Of a stretch of 64,000 nucleotides of DNA, positions 17,700 through 25,945 are shown piece by piece. Source of the DNA: Methylopumilus sp026399645 (GTDB taxonomy: Bacteria > Pseudomonadota > Gammaproteobacteria > Burkholderiales > Methylophilaceae); the NCBI RefSeq assembly GCF_965184065.1, contig NZ_OZ239098.1, one strand, 5' to 3'. Within the stretch, counting starts at the first letter, position 1. Every line of letters begins with the position of its first letter. The translations under genes and the position numbers were made by a program. Below the pieces are notes generated by a model. It saw only the letters and a program-made list of their open reading frames with translations. It did not search any database and had not been told where the DNA came from.

Positions 17700-18704
17700 T
17701 TACTTTAACTTATCTAATTTATTCAAAATAACTTCTGCGAGACTTGTATTTAATTGATTGACCTTTTTTTGAATATTTTGTAGGGCTGCTAAATCTTTTT
17801 CAGATTCGGCTATTTCTGCCAACCCCATCATGGCATCCACATGTCTAGGATTTATTTTTTCAGCCTTAGAAAATGCTTCTTTTGCAGTTTTAAGATCTTT
17901 TTTCCCTTGGCTAGCCAACCCCATAAAATACCAAGCATCAGGTGAATTCGGCTCTTCTTTAATCCATAAATCTGAAATGGACTTCAGCGTATCCCATTCT
18001 TTATTCTGGAAAGGGATCACCACTTGCATAAAATAAGGCTTTTGTTCGAATGGCATAGCCCAAAAAGGAATATCTAAGGTTTTAAGTGATTTAGTATTGG
18101 GCTCCTTCATAAGCTTTTTAATCCATTCCACTGGCAAGCTGTAAAAGAATCCCTGTGGTCCTGGACTTTTAAATGTTGTAATCCCAATTAGATTATATTT
18201 TTCATCGAATAGGCCGCCGCCACTTGAACCAAGCGCAAAGGCTGCATCCGATCGAATAATGACACTGCTATCCAGTTTATGCATCGCTTTCACAGAGCCA
18301 TAAGATGGTTGTGGCACATTGCTCCCATTTGGATAGCTTACGCTAAATACATCTTCTTCATATTGCAGTGTTTGACTATCGCGAAGAGGAAATGGCGTAA
18401 ATGGTAATTCTTCAAACTTTAATAAACATAAATCATGTTTCCAATCTGCCTTAAATGCGATTGGCTTATATGTATCATCATATTTAGAAATATTGGCGCC
18501 CAATGTATTCGCAATGACATGGCAATCGGTCGCAACATACTCCTTACTTACAACAACACCTGTTCCAGTGCCGGACGAGCCATCTGGAAAATCGACATTA
18601 ACAACTACAATTGAATTATTAAGCTCTAATAATTTTTCAAAAGTGGGGATTGCTTGTGCTTGTGTCGCAATAAGCAATAAAAATAAACTTATAGTGTTTT
18701 TCAT
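17700..18704 (-). CDS. Exported trypsin-like serine protease with C-terminal TPRs
   Basis: 334 aa. A signal peptide (residues 1-18, ATQAQA) precedes a chymotrypsin-fold S1C/DegP-like protease domain. The triad is visible: TDCHV (His), WKHDLCLLK (Asp) and ALGSSGGGLFD (Ser). There is no PDZ domain. Instead, residues about 225-330 contain TPR-like helices (WYFMGLASQGKKDLKTAKEAFSKAEK). Probably periplasmic. Its target is unknown. It is transcribed alone, divergent from the DUF2237 gene. Confidence 0.83.
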   Translation of the reverse strand: MKNTISLFLLLIATQAQAIPTFEKLLELNNSIVVVNVDFPDGSSGTGTGVVVSKEYVATDCHVIANTLGANISKYDDTYKPIAFKADWKHDLCLLKFEELPFTPFPLRDSQTLQYEEDVFSVSYPNGSNVPQPSYGSVKAMHKLDSSVIIRSDAAFALGSSGGGLFDEKYNLIGITTFKSPGPQGFFYSLPVEWIKKLMKEPNTKSLKTLDIPFWAMPFEQKPYFMQVVIPFQNKEWDTLKSISDLWIKEEPNSPDAWYFMGLASQGKKDLKTAKEAFSKAEKINPRHVDAMMGLAEIAESEKDLAALQNIQKKVNQLNTSLAEVILNKLDKLK

Positions 18705-18756
18705 GGTCTATCTGACTCTTAGATTTAAATATCGTTCACAGCGGTGTCCTAAAAAA

Positions 18757-19119
18757 ATGACAATTAAAAATGTTCTCGGAACAAAATTAGAAGTGTGTAA
18801 CCTTAACCCTATCACAGGATTCACTCGAAGTGGATGCTGTGAAACAGGTCCCGAAGATGTTGGCCAACACACAGTATGCGCAGAAGTCACCGAAGAATTC
18901 CTCCAATTCTCTAAATTAAAAGGCAATGACTTAACGACTCCAAGACCTCAGTATGAGTTTGTGGGACTTAAAAAGGGAGATCGTTGGTGTTTATGTGCCA
19001 ACCGATGGCTAGAAGCCTTAGAAGATGGTATTGCACCTCCTGTTGTTTTAGAGGCGACGCATGAAAAAGCTATAGAAATTATTGATCTTGCAGAACTGAA
19101 ATACCACCAACTAAGGTAA
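18757..19119 (+). CDS. DUF2237 family protein
   Basis: 120 aa from the ATG at 18757. The frame is open upstream to 18493, but that part lies antisense within the protease gene and is not credible. It is recognisable from GFTRSGCCETGPEDVGQHTVCA and GLKKGDRWCLCANRWLEA, which carry the conserved Cys residues (CC...C and CLC). The function of the family is unknown. It lies 3 bp before the pterin dehydratase gene, forming a two-gene unit. Confidence 0.85.
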   Translation: MTIKNVLGTKLEVCNLNPITGFTRSGCCETGPEDVGQHTVCAEVTEEFLQFSKLKGNDLTTPRPQYEFVGLKKGDRWCLCANRWLEALEDGIAPPVVLEATHEKAIEIIDLAELKYHQLR

Positions 19120-19122
19120 CCC

Positions 19123-19407
19123 ATGGCTTACACCGCAAAAGAAATAGAAGAAAAATTAACACTCAAATGTACATTTTGGTCTTATATTTTTCCTTCGATT
19201 GAAAGAAAGTACCTAACGCAGAATTTTGATGAGTCGATCCGTATAGCAAATGAAATTGCAAAAATTGCGAATCAATTAGATCATCATCCGGAGCTCGTAT
19301 TTAAACATAATGCCTTGATCATAAGAACTCATACACATAGCGCGTCAGGGATTACAGACAAAGATTTTGAATTAGCCGAAAAAATCGATCAATTACTTTT
19401 AGCTTAA
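19123..19407 (+). CDS. phhB: 4a-hydroxytetrahydrobiopterin dehydratase (PCD/DCoH family)
   Basis: 94 aa, standard length. It dehydrates pterin-4a-carbinolamine to recycle tetrahydropterin cofactors. The catalytic pattern is present: NQLDHHPEL (His-His) and a later HTHSASGITDKDFELA. The N-terminal helix region is more divergent than usual. No aromatic amino-acid hydroxylase is in the window, so the role in this organism may concern another pterin or molybdopterin-related process. Confidence 0.85.
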   Translation: MAYTAKEIEEKLTLKCTFWSYIFPSIERKYLTQNFDESIRIANEIAKIANQLDHHPELVFKHNALIIRTHTHSASGITDKDFELAEKIDQLLLA

Positions 19408-19413
19408 ATTTTA

Positions 19414-19938
19414 TTATTTAAGCGCTTTTAAATCCTCAATAATTTCTTGGCTATGTTTTGAGGTGTCTATGCTGAGATAAATTTTTGCAATCTTGCCTTG
19501 AGGATTAATGAGATAGGTATATCTTTTCGCAAGCTTTATCACTAAAAAGTTATTTAATGCTCCATAACGACTCGCAACCTCACCTGAACTATCTGACAGA
19601 AGAGGGAAAGGTAAATTATATTTTTCGGCAAATTTCTTATGAGAAAAACTATCATCAATACTCACGCCGACCACTTTGGCACCCAAACTTTCTAGAAGTT
19701 TAAAATCATCCCTAAAGTGGCAGGCCTCAGTCGTGCAGCCAGGCGTGTCATCTTTCGGATAAAAATACAGAACAAGCCATTTGCCTTTAAAGTCATTTAA
19801 ATTAACTTGATTGCCTTGGCTATCTGGAAGTGTAAAAGCTGGTGCGTCGTCGCCTATCTTTAAAATAGGCGCTGCCATGACATTTGCTCTAAGAGAATAA
19901 AATACTATAGCGATACCAATTAAAATAAAAATCTTCAT
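19414..19938 (-). CDS. bcp: Bcp/PrxQ-type peroxiredoxin with signal peptide
   Basis: 174 aa. Thiol peroxidase that reduces H2O2 and organic hydroperoxides using thioredoxin-like donors. The peroxidatic Cys is in DDTPGCTTEACHF, and the second Cys five residues later gives the atypical 2-Cys BCP pair. Residues about 1-22 are hydrophobic and end in VMAA, so this copy is probably exported, unlike cytoplasmic E. coli Bcp. It is convergent with phhB. Confidence 0.87.
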   Translation of the reverse strand: MKIFILIGIAIVFYSLRANVMAAPILKIGDDAPAFTLPDSQGNQVNLNDFKGKWLVLYFYPKDDTPGCTTEACHFRDDFKLLESLGAKVVGVSIDDSFSHKKFAEKYNLPFPLLSDSSGEVASRYGALNNFLVIKLAKRYTYLINPQGKIAKIYLSIDTSKHSQEIIEDLKALK

Positions 19939-20019
19939 ATAAATATATTAACCTGTAAATGAACGAATCTTCTGAATAAGCTGAATTAATTAAGGTCTTA
20001 CAACTTCCACTTAAGACTA

Positions 20020-20037
20020 TGTCATCTAAGAATGACA
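20020..20037. promoter_or_regulatory. Dyad upstream of the XRE gene
   Basis: TGTCAT-CTAAGA-ATGACA: 6-bp exact arms with a 6-bp spacer, 33 bases before the GTG start of the small XRE regulator. The placement suits an autoregulatory operator. This is inference. Confidence 0.35.
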
Positions 20038-20070
20038 GAATTAATTTCTTAAATACTGCATAGTGGTGAT

Positions 20071-20304
20071 GTGAATAGACTTTCAAAAATAGATAGCACC
20101 TTCGGTACCGTTCTTCGAAAAAAAAGGCTTACTAAAAAACTCACTCAAGAAGCCTTGTCAATTGAATCCAGTCTTTCGCGAGCTTATATCAGTGAATTAG
20201 AAATGGGTCATAAAGACCCTAGTCTCTACACGATATTTAAGTTAGCTACCGCTTTAAAAATTAAGCCCTCCACTATGATCGACGAAGTCGAACGTCAGAT
20301 TTAA
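20071..20304 (+). CDS. Small XRE-family HTH transcriptional regulator
   Basis: 77 aa, a single Cro/CI-type helix-turn-helix: FGTVLRKKRLTKKLTQEAL, then SRAYISELEMGHKDPSLYTIFKLATALKI. There is no effector domain. The start is GTG at 20071 with a weak ribosome-binding site. It is convergent with the 86-aa gene and lies just outside the left repeat of the island, so it is probably part of the original chromosome rather than an island regulator. Confidence 0.85.
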   Translation: MNRLSKIDSTFGTVLRKKRLTKKLTQEALSIESSLSRAYISELEMGHKDPSLYTIFKLATALKIKPSTMIDEVERQI

Positions 20305-20310
20305 TTTAAA

Positions 20311-20571
20311 TTACTGAGGTGGTGCTGCAGGTGCTTTTCTGCCTGGCGCTGCTGGCGGTGTATAGCCTGCGATACGACACTGAATACCTTCAACAAGTTT
20401 ACCTTTAGCGCCATGTTGAATAATGGTACATGTCTGAATTAAATTCTTGCTTTGTAATTCTGAAATCGTTTTTCTTAACTCTTTTAAATCAATCCCCGTA
20501 TCTTTTACGATCTCGTGATCAATTTTTTGTCCGTGTTTTTGTAAATATTTTAATACCACTTCTTTTGTCAT
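20311..20571 (-). CDS. 86-aa winged-helix-like protein, left copy
   Basis: 86 aa, MTKEVVLKYLQKHGQKIDHE... followed by helices with the spacing of a small winged-helix domain (EIVKDTGIDLKELRKTISEL) and a Pro/Ala tail ending PPQ. Nearly identical to the copy at 32561-32821; the last residue differs (Gln versus Val). Ribosome-binding site AAGGAAGG lies upstream of the ATG. This copy sits next to a truncated tRNA, so it no longer has the rpoD-tRNA side upstream and may have lost its native promoter. Not recognised as a named family. Confidence 0.75.
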   Translation of the reverse strand: MTKEVVLKYLQKHGQKIDHEIVKDTGIDLKELRKTISELQSKNLIQTCTIIQHGAKGKLVEGIQCRIAGYTPPAAPGRKAPAAPPQ

Positions 20572-20655
20572 ATTGTTACCTTCCTTTTTGCTTACTTTTT
20601 AATTCTAATTTGGTGGGCCCACCTGGACTCGAACCAGGGACCAAAGGATTATGAG
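20321..20655. repeat. 335-bp direct repeat, left copy (attL-like)
   Basis: Read side by side with 32571-32905, the two match over 335 bases with one substitution (G at 20371, A at 32621). The repeat covers most of the 86-aa gene and the 3' part of the tRNA up to two bases past the anticodon. The constant offset is 12,250 bp, which is the length of the unit that recombination between repeats would remove. Confidence 0.92.
20611..20655 (-). pseudogene. Truncated 3' half of tRNA(CAU)
   Basis: 45 bases identical to the CCA end, T arm, variable loop and anticodon loop of the tRNA at 32861-32937. The 5' half is replaced by unrelated sequence, so it cannot fold. This is the usual mark of integration at a tRNA gene with crossover at the anticodon loop. 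Confidence 0.9.
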
Positions 20656-20845
20656 AGCATTTAAGTAAAAATCCCTTAGTTTTAATGGCTTAGAGCGGCC
20701 TTGGAGCGTTGGTGTGTAAGCTAATGTGTAAGCTAAAGCCAACCAAGTAAATTGTTAATTTTACGCCTAACTAGCGTTACATGTTGTAACAAATTACTAA
20801 TCTATAAATTAAAACGAATTAAAAGCAAAAATAATTTATGGATAT
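20656..20845. other. Non-coding left edge of the island with tandem and inverted repeats
   Basis: No gene is seen. It contains two head-to-tail copies of TGTGTAAGCTAA (20713-20736), flanked by GTTGG and CCAAC, and the palindrome GTTACATGTTGTAAC (20776-20790). Repeats of this sort beside an attachment core resemble arm-type integrase or excisionase binding sites. The assignment is inference from position. Confidence 0.5.
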
Positions 20846-22060
20846 TTAAGATAAAAACTTCTTAGTATACGTTCCTAGCAATTTATAATCTTTCCTGCTC
20901 AATATCTCATCGATTGAATTGAGATTTTCCTTAGGGCCTGTAATATTTACTGTAAATTTTCTGCCATCTTTTATCACTATTATTGCAACCCCTTCCCATC
21001 CATCTAACTCAGCTGCTATTTTATTTGCGGTTGAAGATTTATCACACAATATTTGCAGAGTGCTCAATTCATAATCGTTAACATCATCTTGATCCAAATC
21101 ATCTTCATCCCAATTATCATTGTCGGAATCTATAATGTCGAAATTGTTGCGCTCACCAGTAGATTTCATTAGATAATAATCATCAGAATTAGCACCGAAA
21201 TTTTCTTTAAATTCAAACTCTCTTCCCGCATAATTTAATGAAAAAGTATCAACATGTTCAGATCTACCAAAATAAACATCTCGCGAGAACTCAATGCTAA
21301 GTTTATTAATATCAAATTCTTCAAAAATTTCTAATGTGTACCATGATCGTTTAACCCATCTTTCACCGACAACTGCATATTCAATTTTAGTTTTTTTAGC
21401 TTTACTGCCTAACTTTTTCCCATATTTTTTTTCATATTCCTTCAGAGATTGATCATATTTAGGTTTGAATAATTTATGAAAGCCTGGTATCTCAACTCCA
21501 TCTAAATCAATCATTGTCAGCTCATCATAAATAGGTCCACTGATCTCTGCATTTTGCTCTAACTCATCATATTCATTTTGTGGCAATCCTTCAGATAAAT
21601 ATGAGTCATATTGAGTTTTGGTAATTTTCATTAAAAGCACTTCGATTTCAGAGGAAGTAAGGGTGATTAAGTGATAAGGCACCTCTAAAACTTCAATTTC
21701 TCCGAAAACCTTGGTCTCTGTATCTGCAACTTCAGTTTCGTTTGAATCCCAACCATCGAGAGTGTAAATATATCCAAAATCACGGTATTGTTTTTTAATC
21801 TCTTTTGCCTCAGCGTTGGAGATGTTTTCTGGAATAATTAGTTTAGATTTAGAATCTGATTCGCCACTTTTGAATTTAAAGTTTACGAACTTTAAACCTT
21901 CTTTAGGGTTGTAATTTTTTAGATTAGGTTGTTTATCAACAACAATTTCTGGTTTATCCCAGATCGTCTCAATGTAGAAAAATTTCTTACCCTTCCTAAA
22001 AAATTCTTTTTGAATTAACGAGTTCTTTTTTTTTGGGGTGATCAGATATTTTTTCGCCAT
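20846..22060 (-). CDS. Unrecognised 404-aa acidic protein, last gene of the unknown island operon
   Basis: I do not recognise a family. The protein starts MAKKYLITPKKK with a basic N-terminus and then becomes acidic. A highly acidic linker (DSDNDNWDEDDLDQDD, about residues 322-340) separates a large N-terminal part from a C-terminal alpha-beta module (GWEGVAIIVIKDGRKFTVNI) of about 60 residues. There is no signal peptide or membrane helix. It lies 19 bp after the Cys-rich gene in the same direction. Full-length and uninterrupted, so probably functional. Confidence 0.7.
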   Translation of the reverse strand: MAKKYLITPKKKNSLIQKEFFRKGKKFFYIETIWDKPEIVVDKQPNLKNYNPKEGLKFVNFKFKSGESDSKSKLIIPENISNAEAKEIKKQYRDFGYIYTLDGWDSNETEVADTETKVFGEIEVLEVPYHLITLTSSEIEVLLMKITKTQYDSYLSEGLPQNEYDELEQNAEISGPIYDELTMIDLDGVEIPGFHKLFKPKYDQSLKEYEKKYGKKLGSKAKKTKIEYAVVGERWVKRSWYTLEIFEEFDINKLSIEFSRDVYFGRSEHVDTFSLNYAGREFEFKENFGANSDDYYLMKSTGERNNFDIIDSDNDNWDEDDLDQDDVNDYELSTLQILCDKSSTANKIAAELDGWEGVAIIVIKDGRKFTVNITGPKENLNSIDEILSRKDYKLLGTYTKKFLS

Positions 22061-22079
22061 ATTAAGTCTTTGTTAGAAA

Positions 22080-22271
22080 TTAAACCTTTACAATAAAACC
22101 AGATTTTTGGCATGTCTGACAAACTGAATTTGGTGTTCTTCCTGCTTGCCTTCTTCCTGATGACCCTGTGCATGTTCCATTTGCACACCAAACAGTATTG
22201 CAGTTACCGCAACGATAAGCTACAGCTTTGTTATTTGATAATCCATAATTGCAATATTGACAGTTAGCCAT
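22080..22271 (-). CDS. 63-aa Cys-rich zinc-ribbon-like protein
   Basis: Eight Cys in 63 residues, with three CxxC pairs (4/7, 21/24, 51/54) plus Cys29 and Cys34. This spacing can bind two zinc ions, as in zinc-ribbon or treble-clef domains. The end is basic (SSGRRQAGRTPNSV). It sits 2 bp after the UDG-like gene stop, so translation is coupled. It could be a nucleic-acid or protein-contact subunit; no family name is supported. Confidence 0.72.
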   Translation of the reverse strand: MANCQYCNYGLSNNKAVAYRCGNCNTVWCANGTCTGSSGRRQAGRTPNSVCQTCQKSGFIVKV

Positions 22272-22273
22272 TT

Positions 22274-23008
22274 TTATTTCTTACTAAAAGATCTAATCTC
22301 GTTAATCAATCTTTGCCTTGAAAAAATGTCTAATCGACCACTAGTTAACATTGATGAGAAATAGTATCTTTTATTATCAGCATCAATATAGCTCTCAATA
22401 TCTTTTGAATCGTCCAAACTCCCCAACTCATCTGAAATTTTTATATTCTTCAATTCCTTGTAAATAATTTTCGATGCTTCAGAATTAAAAACTATTACTA
22501 ATTTATGATTTGTTTTTTTTATCGATTTAAAAAAAAGATTAACTTGATCTTTTCCGAAATCATTTAATTTATTTTTATCATAAATTAATTTATTTTCTTT
22601 ATTTTGAGTTGTGCCCCTCATTATAAATAGATCAAGATGCTCCCAACATTTTGATGAGTACCCGCATTTAATAATAAAAGGATCAAAAAGGCCGAAATAA
22701 TTATTATAGGTATGGTTATTTGCAGCGCCTTCATATTCTCTAATTAATTCAACTCGCCTATCAAAATTAGGCCCTTCCAAAGCAAACAATTGTGAACTTT
22801 TTTGGTTTTTTAATTTTTGGTTCTCACAATTTTCTGAAGCGAAGTATTTATCCATTTTTGACTCTGAAAATGATGGATTCATACCCACAAAAAGGACTTC
22901 AGCATTTATATTATATTGCCCGATTTGTTTAGGTATTAAGGGATTTGGAGGGTTATGTTTCTTCCACAAATCTAGGACTTCCTTATTGTATTCAGTCTCA
23001 AAATTCAT
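22274..23008 (-). CDS. Uracil-DNA-glycosylase-fold-like protein
   Basis: 244 aa. AEVLFVGMNPSFSESK (residues about 36-51) resembles motif A of the UDG superfamily (G-x-N/D-P). A hydrophobic strand (LVIVFNSEAS) and a late motif (SSMLTSGRLD, about 222) sit where the fold has its second active-site loop. The match is a pattern resemblance, not a clear family assignment, and the protein could instead bind rather than excise. It is directly adjacent (0 bp) to the 416-aa gene, in the middle of the operon. Confidence 0.5.
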   Translation of the reverse strand: MNFETEYNKEVLDLWKKHNPPNPLIPKQIGQYNINAEVLFVGMNPSFSESKMDKYFASENCENQKLKNQKSSQLFALEGPNFDRRVELIREYEGAANNHTYNNYFGLFDPFIIKCGYSSKCWEHLDLFIMRGTTQNKENKLIYDKNKLNDFGKDQVNLFFKSIKKTNHKLVIVFNSEASKIIYKELKNIKISDELGSLDDSKDIESYIDADNKRYYFSSMLTSGRLDIFSRQRLINEIRSFSKK

Positions 23009-24259
23009 TTAATTAATTTTTTTATTCAAAATCTCTTTAAACTCACCGATAAAAATATTCATATATATGCACCCATCCTCAAATATATTCCTGAAGAGTT
23101 TAGGGCTAATCTGGAATTCTCCGGAGTAGTTAGGATCTTTTGAGGCTATATCCTTAACGCTAATACCAGTGTAATAACGGATAAATTTACCTGGCTCTGA
23201 GTCTACTATTTGGAATTGCCCTGTAAGACACTGAAGATTTTGCTCCAGTATTAAGTCTTTAATTTTATTTTCCTTATTTTTTGGGATCTGATCTTCAAAA
23301 TAGTAGATATAAAATCTTATTAGGCCATTCTCTTCATCTGTCTCGAAGATGCATGAATATGAGAAATCCTCATCTGGAGAAGGCACATCAATATTAAACT
23401 GAGCAGAATTTTCATCGTCAGCAATATCAATAGTGTCATCTAAGTTCATATGCCTTTTAACCCAACTCATTAATGAATACGTGAGGGGTTTGACCTTTTT
23501 ATAAACTATAGTCCCGTCTTCGAGTTCTTCAGATCGGTTTAAGGGCGTAACAGCTGGGATATTATTTGATTTAGATTTGTTTTCAGACATTTTTTTACCT
23601 TTTTGTTTAGTGACTTCATCAGCAGCCTTTTTGGCACTTTTTTGTGAAGATTCATAATCTTCATTTGACATCTTTTCTTTAACTTCTTTTGTCACCTGTT
23701 CAATAGACTTAACTTCTTGATGAAAAAACTTATCATTTTCTAATAACTTCAAAGCTTTTTTCCAATTTAAGGCGCTATTTGCAATATTTTTAATTGGGGT
23801 AATTAACCGACTTGTGTAATCATCCATTTCATCAATCATATTTTGTATTTCACTCTCAACATCATCTAATTCATTTTCAAATGAGTCGATAGAGTGGGCG
23901 TGAATATAATTAATTTCTCCACCATCTTGGATATATAAATTTCCCTGTTCTTTCCTGAAATGAAGGCAAAAATTCCGTGCATCAGCTATTTTATTTTTGG
24001 GAACAACCAATTCAGGTGAGGCCACTAATGAAAGCATACCTTCTTCTTCGTCGCTCATAATCATACAATTCAATTTGTGCTCATCTCCAACCATAAAACC
24101 AAAATAGGTTGTTGATCCCTTACCATCTTCTCTTTCTTCCGGTCTTTCATCCCATCCTGCATTTTCTAGCCACCTTAAAATTTCTTTTGTGATAGTTGAT
24201 TTTTGAGATTTAGATTTAGATTTAGATTTAGATTTAGATTTTATTTTAGTTTTAGCCAT
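23009..24259 (-). CDS. 416-aa protein with two YbjN-like domains and a Lys-Ser repeat N-terminus
   Basis: The N-terminus is (KS)n, encoded by a hexanucleotide repeat. Two domains of about 140 residues resemble each other: residues about 25-150 (LRWLENAGW..., DEEEGMLSLVASPELVVPKNK) and about 265-410 (MSWVKRHMN..., DEENGLIRFYIYYFEDQIPKNK). Both have the strand-helix pattern of the YbjN/type III chaperone-like fold, and a Lys-rich linker lies between them. Chaperone or scaffold function is a guess from the fold. It is co-transcribed with the UDG-like gene downstream. Confidence 0.6.
   Translation of the reverse strand: MAKTKIKSKSKSKSKSKSQKSTITKEILRWLENAGWDERPEEREDGKGSTTYFGFMVGDEHKLNCMIMSDEEEGMLSLVASPELVVPKNKIADARNFCLHFRKEQGNLYIQDGGEINYIHAHSIDSFENELDDVESEIQNMIDEMDDYTSRLITPIKNIANSALNWKKALKLLENDKFFHQEVKSIEQVTKEVKEKMSNEDYESSQKSAKKAADEVTKQKGKKMSENKSKSNNIPAVTPLNRSEELEDGTIVYKKVKPLTYSLMSWVKRHMNLDDTIDIADDENSAQFNIDVPSPDEDFSYSCIFETDEENGLIRFYIYYFEDQIPKNKENKIKDLILEQNLQCLTGQFQIVDSEPGKFIRYYTGISVKDIASKDPNYSGEFQISPKLFRNIFEDGCIYMNIFIGEFKEILNKKIN
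24204..24241 (-). repeat. Hexanucleotide tandem repeat encoding Lys-Ser
   Basis: About six copies of TTTAGA on the plus strand (AAATCT-type on the coding strand), ending next to the start of the 416-aa gene. The unit length is a multiple of three, so slippage changes tail length without breaking the frame. Confidence 0.85.
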
Positions 24260-24284
24260 GCTAAATATACCTTTATATTTTTAT

Positions 24285-24614
24285 TCATTTATCCCAAACA
24301 ATCTTCTTTTCCATGCCCCAACCCTCTTTACCAGCTTTTACATCTTTACAATCTAAAGTTGCCTTGAAGTTAAAGACTATTCTGCCTGGCACTTCATGCT
24401 CTCCATTAGCATCGTCAGGTAATACACGATAGGAAAGTATTGTGCCTCCAAAATGAGAAGGTTTGTCTTGAGCTCTATGGAGATAGATTTGTCCGCCTAC
24501 TAATTTTGTAGCAGTATCTTCAGCAATGGCCCAGCAATAACTATCCCACTCATTATTTTCTTTGTTGGTAATTTTAAGATTTGCTATACGTTCTATTAAG
24601 TGAATTTTAGGCAT
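24285..24614 (-). CDS. Unrecognised 109-aa soluble protein
   Basis: Compact alpha-beta protein with the segments SYCWAIAEDTATKLVGGQIY, HRAQDKPSHFGG, PGRIVFNFKATLDC and GWGMEKKIVW. These look like conserved-family motifs, but I cannot attach a name. The N-terminus (KIHLIERIANLKIT) resembles the C-terminus of the first gene of this operon (KIHFIELIGSLKVT). It is packed 3 bp after the GIY-YIG-like gene and 25 bp before the 416-aa gene. Confidence 0.65.
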   Translation of the reverse strand: MPKIHLIERIANLKITNKENNEWDSYCWAIAEDTATKLVGGQIYLHRAQDKPSHFGGTILSYRVLPDDANGEHEVPGRIVFNFKATLDCKDVKAGKEGWGMEKKIVWDK

Positions 24615-24617
24615 TAT

Positions 24618-25112
24618 TTACCTTTGTTTTGAAAGGAGCATTTCTGTTTTTTCAAGCTTTAGTTTCATAATCCTGTCCATAGAGATTTTTGTTAATTGAA
24701 TTTCTAATGAACGAGCCCAATGAGCTTCCAAAGCTAGCTCCGGGATTCTTTTATCTGAGAGTTTATGAGGTACTGTTTCTAGATAATAAACACGTAGAGG
24801 CTCCCCTTTTAATTGATCTGGGTTAGTCATAACGCTGTGCCATAAATCGGCCGTCTTATCTAACTTGCCTTTCTTTTTTTTAGCTGTATAGCTTTTAAGA
24901 CGTTGATTTAATCCACCAATGCCTTCAGCTTTACCAATTTTTTGAATCTTTTTGTTGTTATGTGAAAGCAGAAAATAAATTGCACTAGAGTATGGAATAT
25001 CTGGTTTCTTATACTTCCACTCAAAACAATTATTTTCTATTTTATATATAAGACTCGCTGAAACAGGCGTACATTTTTTTAATATAAACTCAAGCAAATC
25101 AAAATGTTTCAT
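24618..25112 (-). CDS. GIY-YIG-like nuclease-fold protein
   Basis: 164 aa. Residues about 44-75 resemble the core of the GIY-YIG fold: SAIYFLLSHNNKKIQKIGKA (IYF in place of GIY, KIG in place of YIG), then Arg71 in LNQRLKSY. A Glu in ELALEAHWARSLE could be the metal-binding residue. The family includes homing endonucleases, restriction enzymes and repair nucleases. The variant motif means activity should not be assumed. It lies 8 bp downstream of the amber-split gene. Confidence 0.6.
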   Translation of the reverse strand: MKHFDLLEFILKKCTPVSASLIYKIENNCFEWKYKKPDIPYSSAIYFLLSHNNKKIQKIGKAEGIGGLNQRLKSYTAKKKKGKLDKTADLWHSVMTNPDQLKGEPLRVYYLETVPHKLSDKRIPELALEAHWARSLEIQLTKISMDRIMKLKLEKTEMLLSKQR

Positions 25113-25120
25113 GAAAGTTA

Positions 25121-25945
25121 TTAATCTAAGTCAACTGAAGAATCGCTAATCTCATTAAATTTGAATAGAGCAAAACTATCCTTAGTAGAAAATTCAATTT
25201 CACTACTAAAACCAAATCTAAGGGCTTCAATAATATCTTCCATATTTTTTTTAAAATTTAATGTAGTGTCAAAATTAAAGTGTATTTCTAGATGTTTTAT
25301 TGATGGGTTATCTGAAACAGAGAGTAGTCCAAAAGTGAACTCTTCCACATTAACATTCTTAAAATTTTTATCTTCGCTAATATATTCAACCGTTAATTCA
25401 TTTTTAAATTTATCTAATTGCTTTAATATTTTGGGATTCTTTTTTAAGAATTCAATCGCCTCGTCTTCAATATAAATTTGTTCCTCAATTTGAATTTCAC
25501 TCAGTCCAGCCCATTTGATTTGAAGGCAACCTTTATATTTTCCTTGATTCTTTTCTGATGGCGCAAAAAGTGAAGCCTAAAGCTCATCCATAAAAATAAA
25601 AGTTACTTTATATCCCTTAAATTCTTTTAAATTAAATCCAGCATATTTGTGAATAGTGTATTCAGGATCTTTTGACTCCACATATTTTTCAACCTTAGTC
25701 TGAACAGCTTTCTGTATCTTGCTTGAAATTTTATTAGTTTTATTTTCTTCAATTTCTACATTAATTTCTATCTCTACAGATTTTTCATCTTCATTAAGAG
25801 TTAAATAAGTATAAGCCTTTCCGTCTTCTATACAGTTTGAAAGTAATGTTGTTTCATTAATCTTATCGGAAACATCTGAAAGGAGATCTTCAATGTATTC
25901 TGTTGTAAATTCACTGTCATTTGTACTTGGTGTTTTTTTGGCCAT
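25121..25945 (-). pseudogene. Unrecognised gene split by one in-frame amber codon
   Basis: From the ATG at 25945 (MAKKTPST, preceded by GGAGAAAG) the frame runs 122 codons to a TAG at 25577-25579. It then continues in the same frame, with no further stop, for 151 codons to 25121. The second part has no ATG until its end; its only plausible start is a GTG at 25348. One ancestral protein of about 274 residues interrupted by a nonsense mutation is the simplest reading. Readthrough, or two separate proteins (25577-25945 and 25121-25348), are the alternatives. Acidic, soluble, with no recognised family. Confidence 0.65.

Noticed and set aside
18493..18756. Upstream extension of the DUF2237 frame
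   Set aside because: It lies antisense in the serine protease gene, and the family start is the ATG at 18757.
20611..20655. Second tRNA(CAU) gene at the left end of the island
   Set aside because: Only the 3' half is present; the acceptor 5' strand and D arm are missing.
24204..24241. Short regular repeats as a possible CRISPR
   Set aside because: Six-base units without spacers, inside a coding region. No CRISPR array or cas gene was seen in the window.
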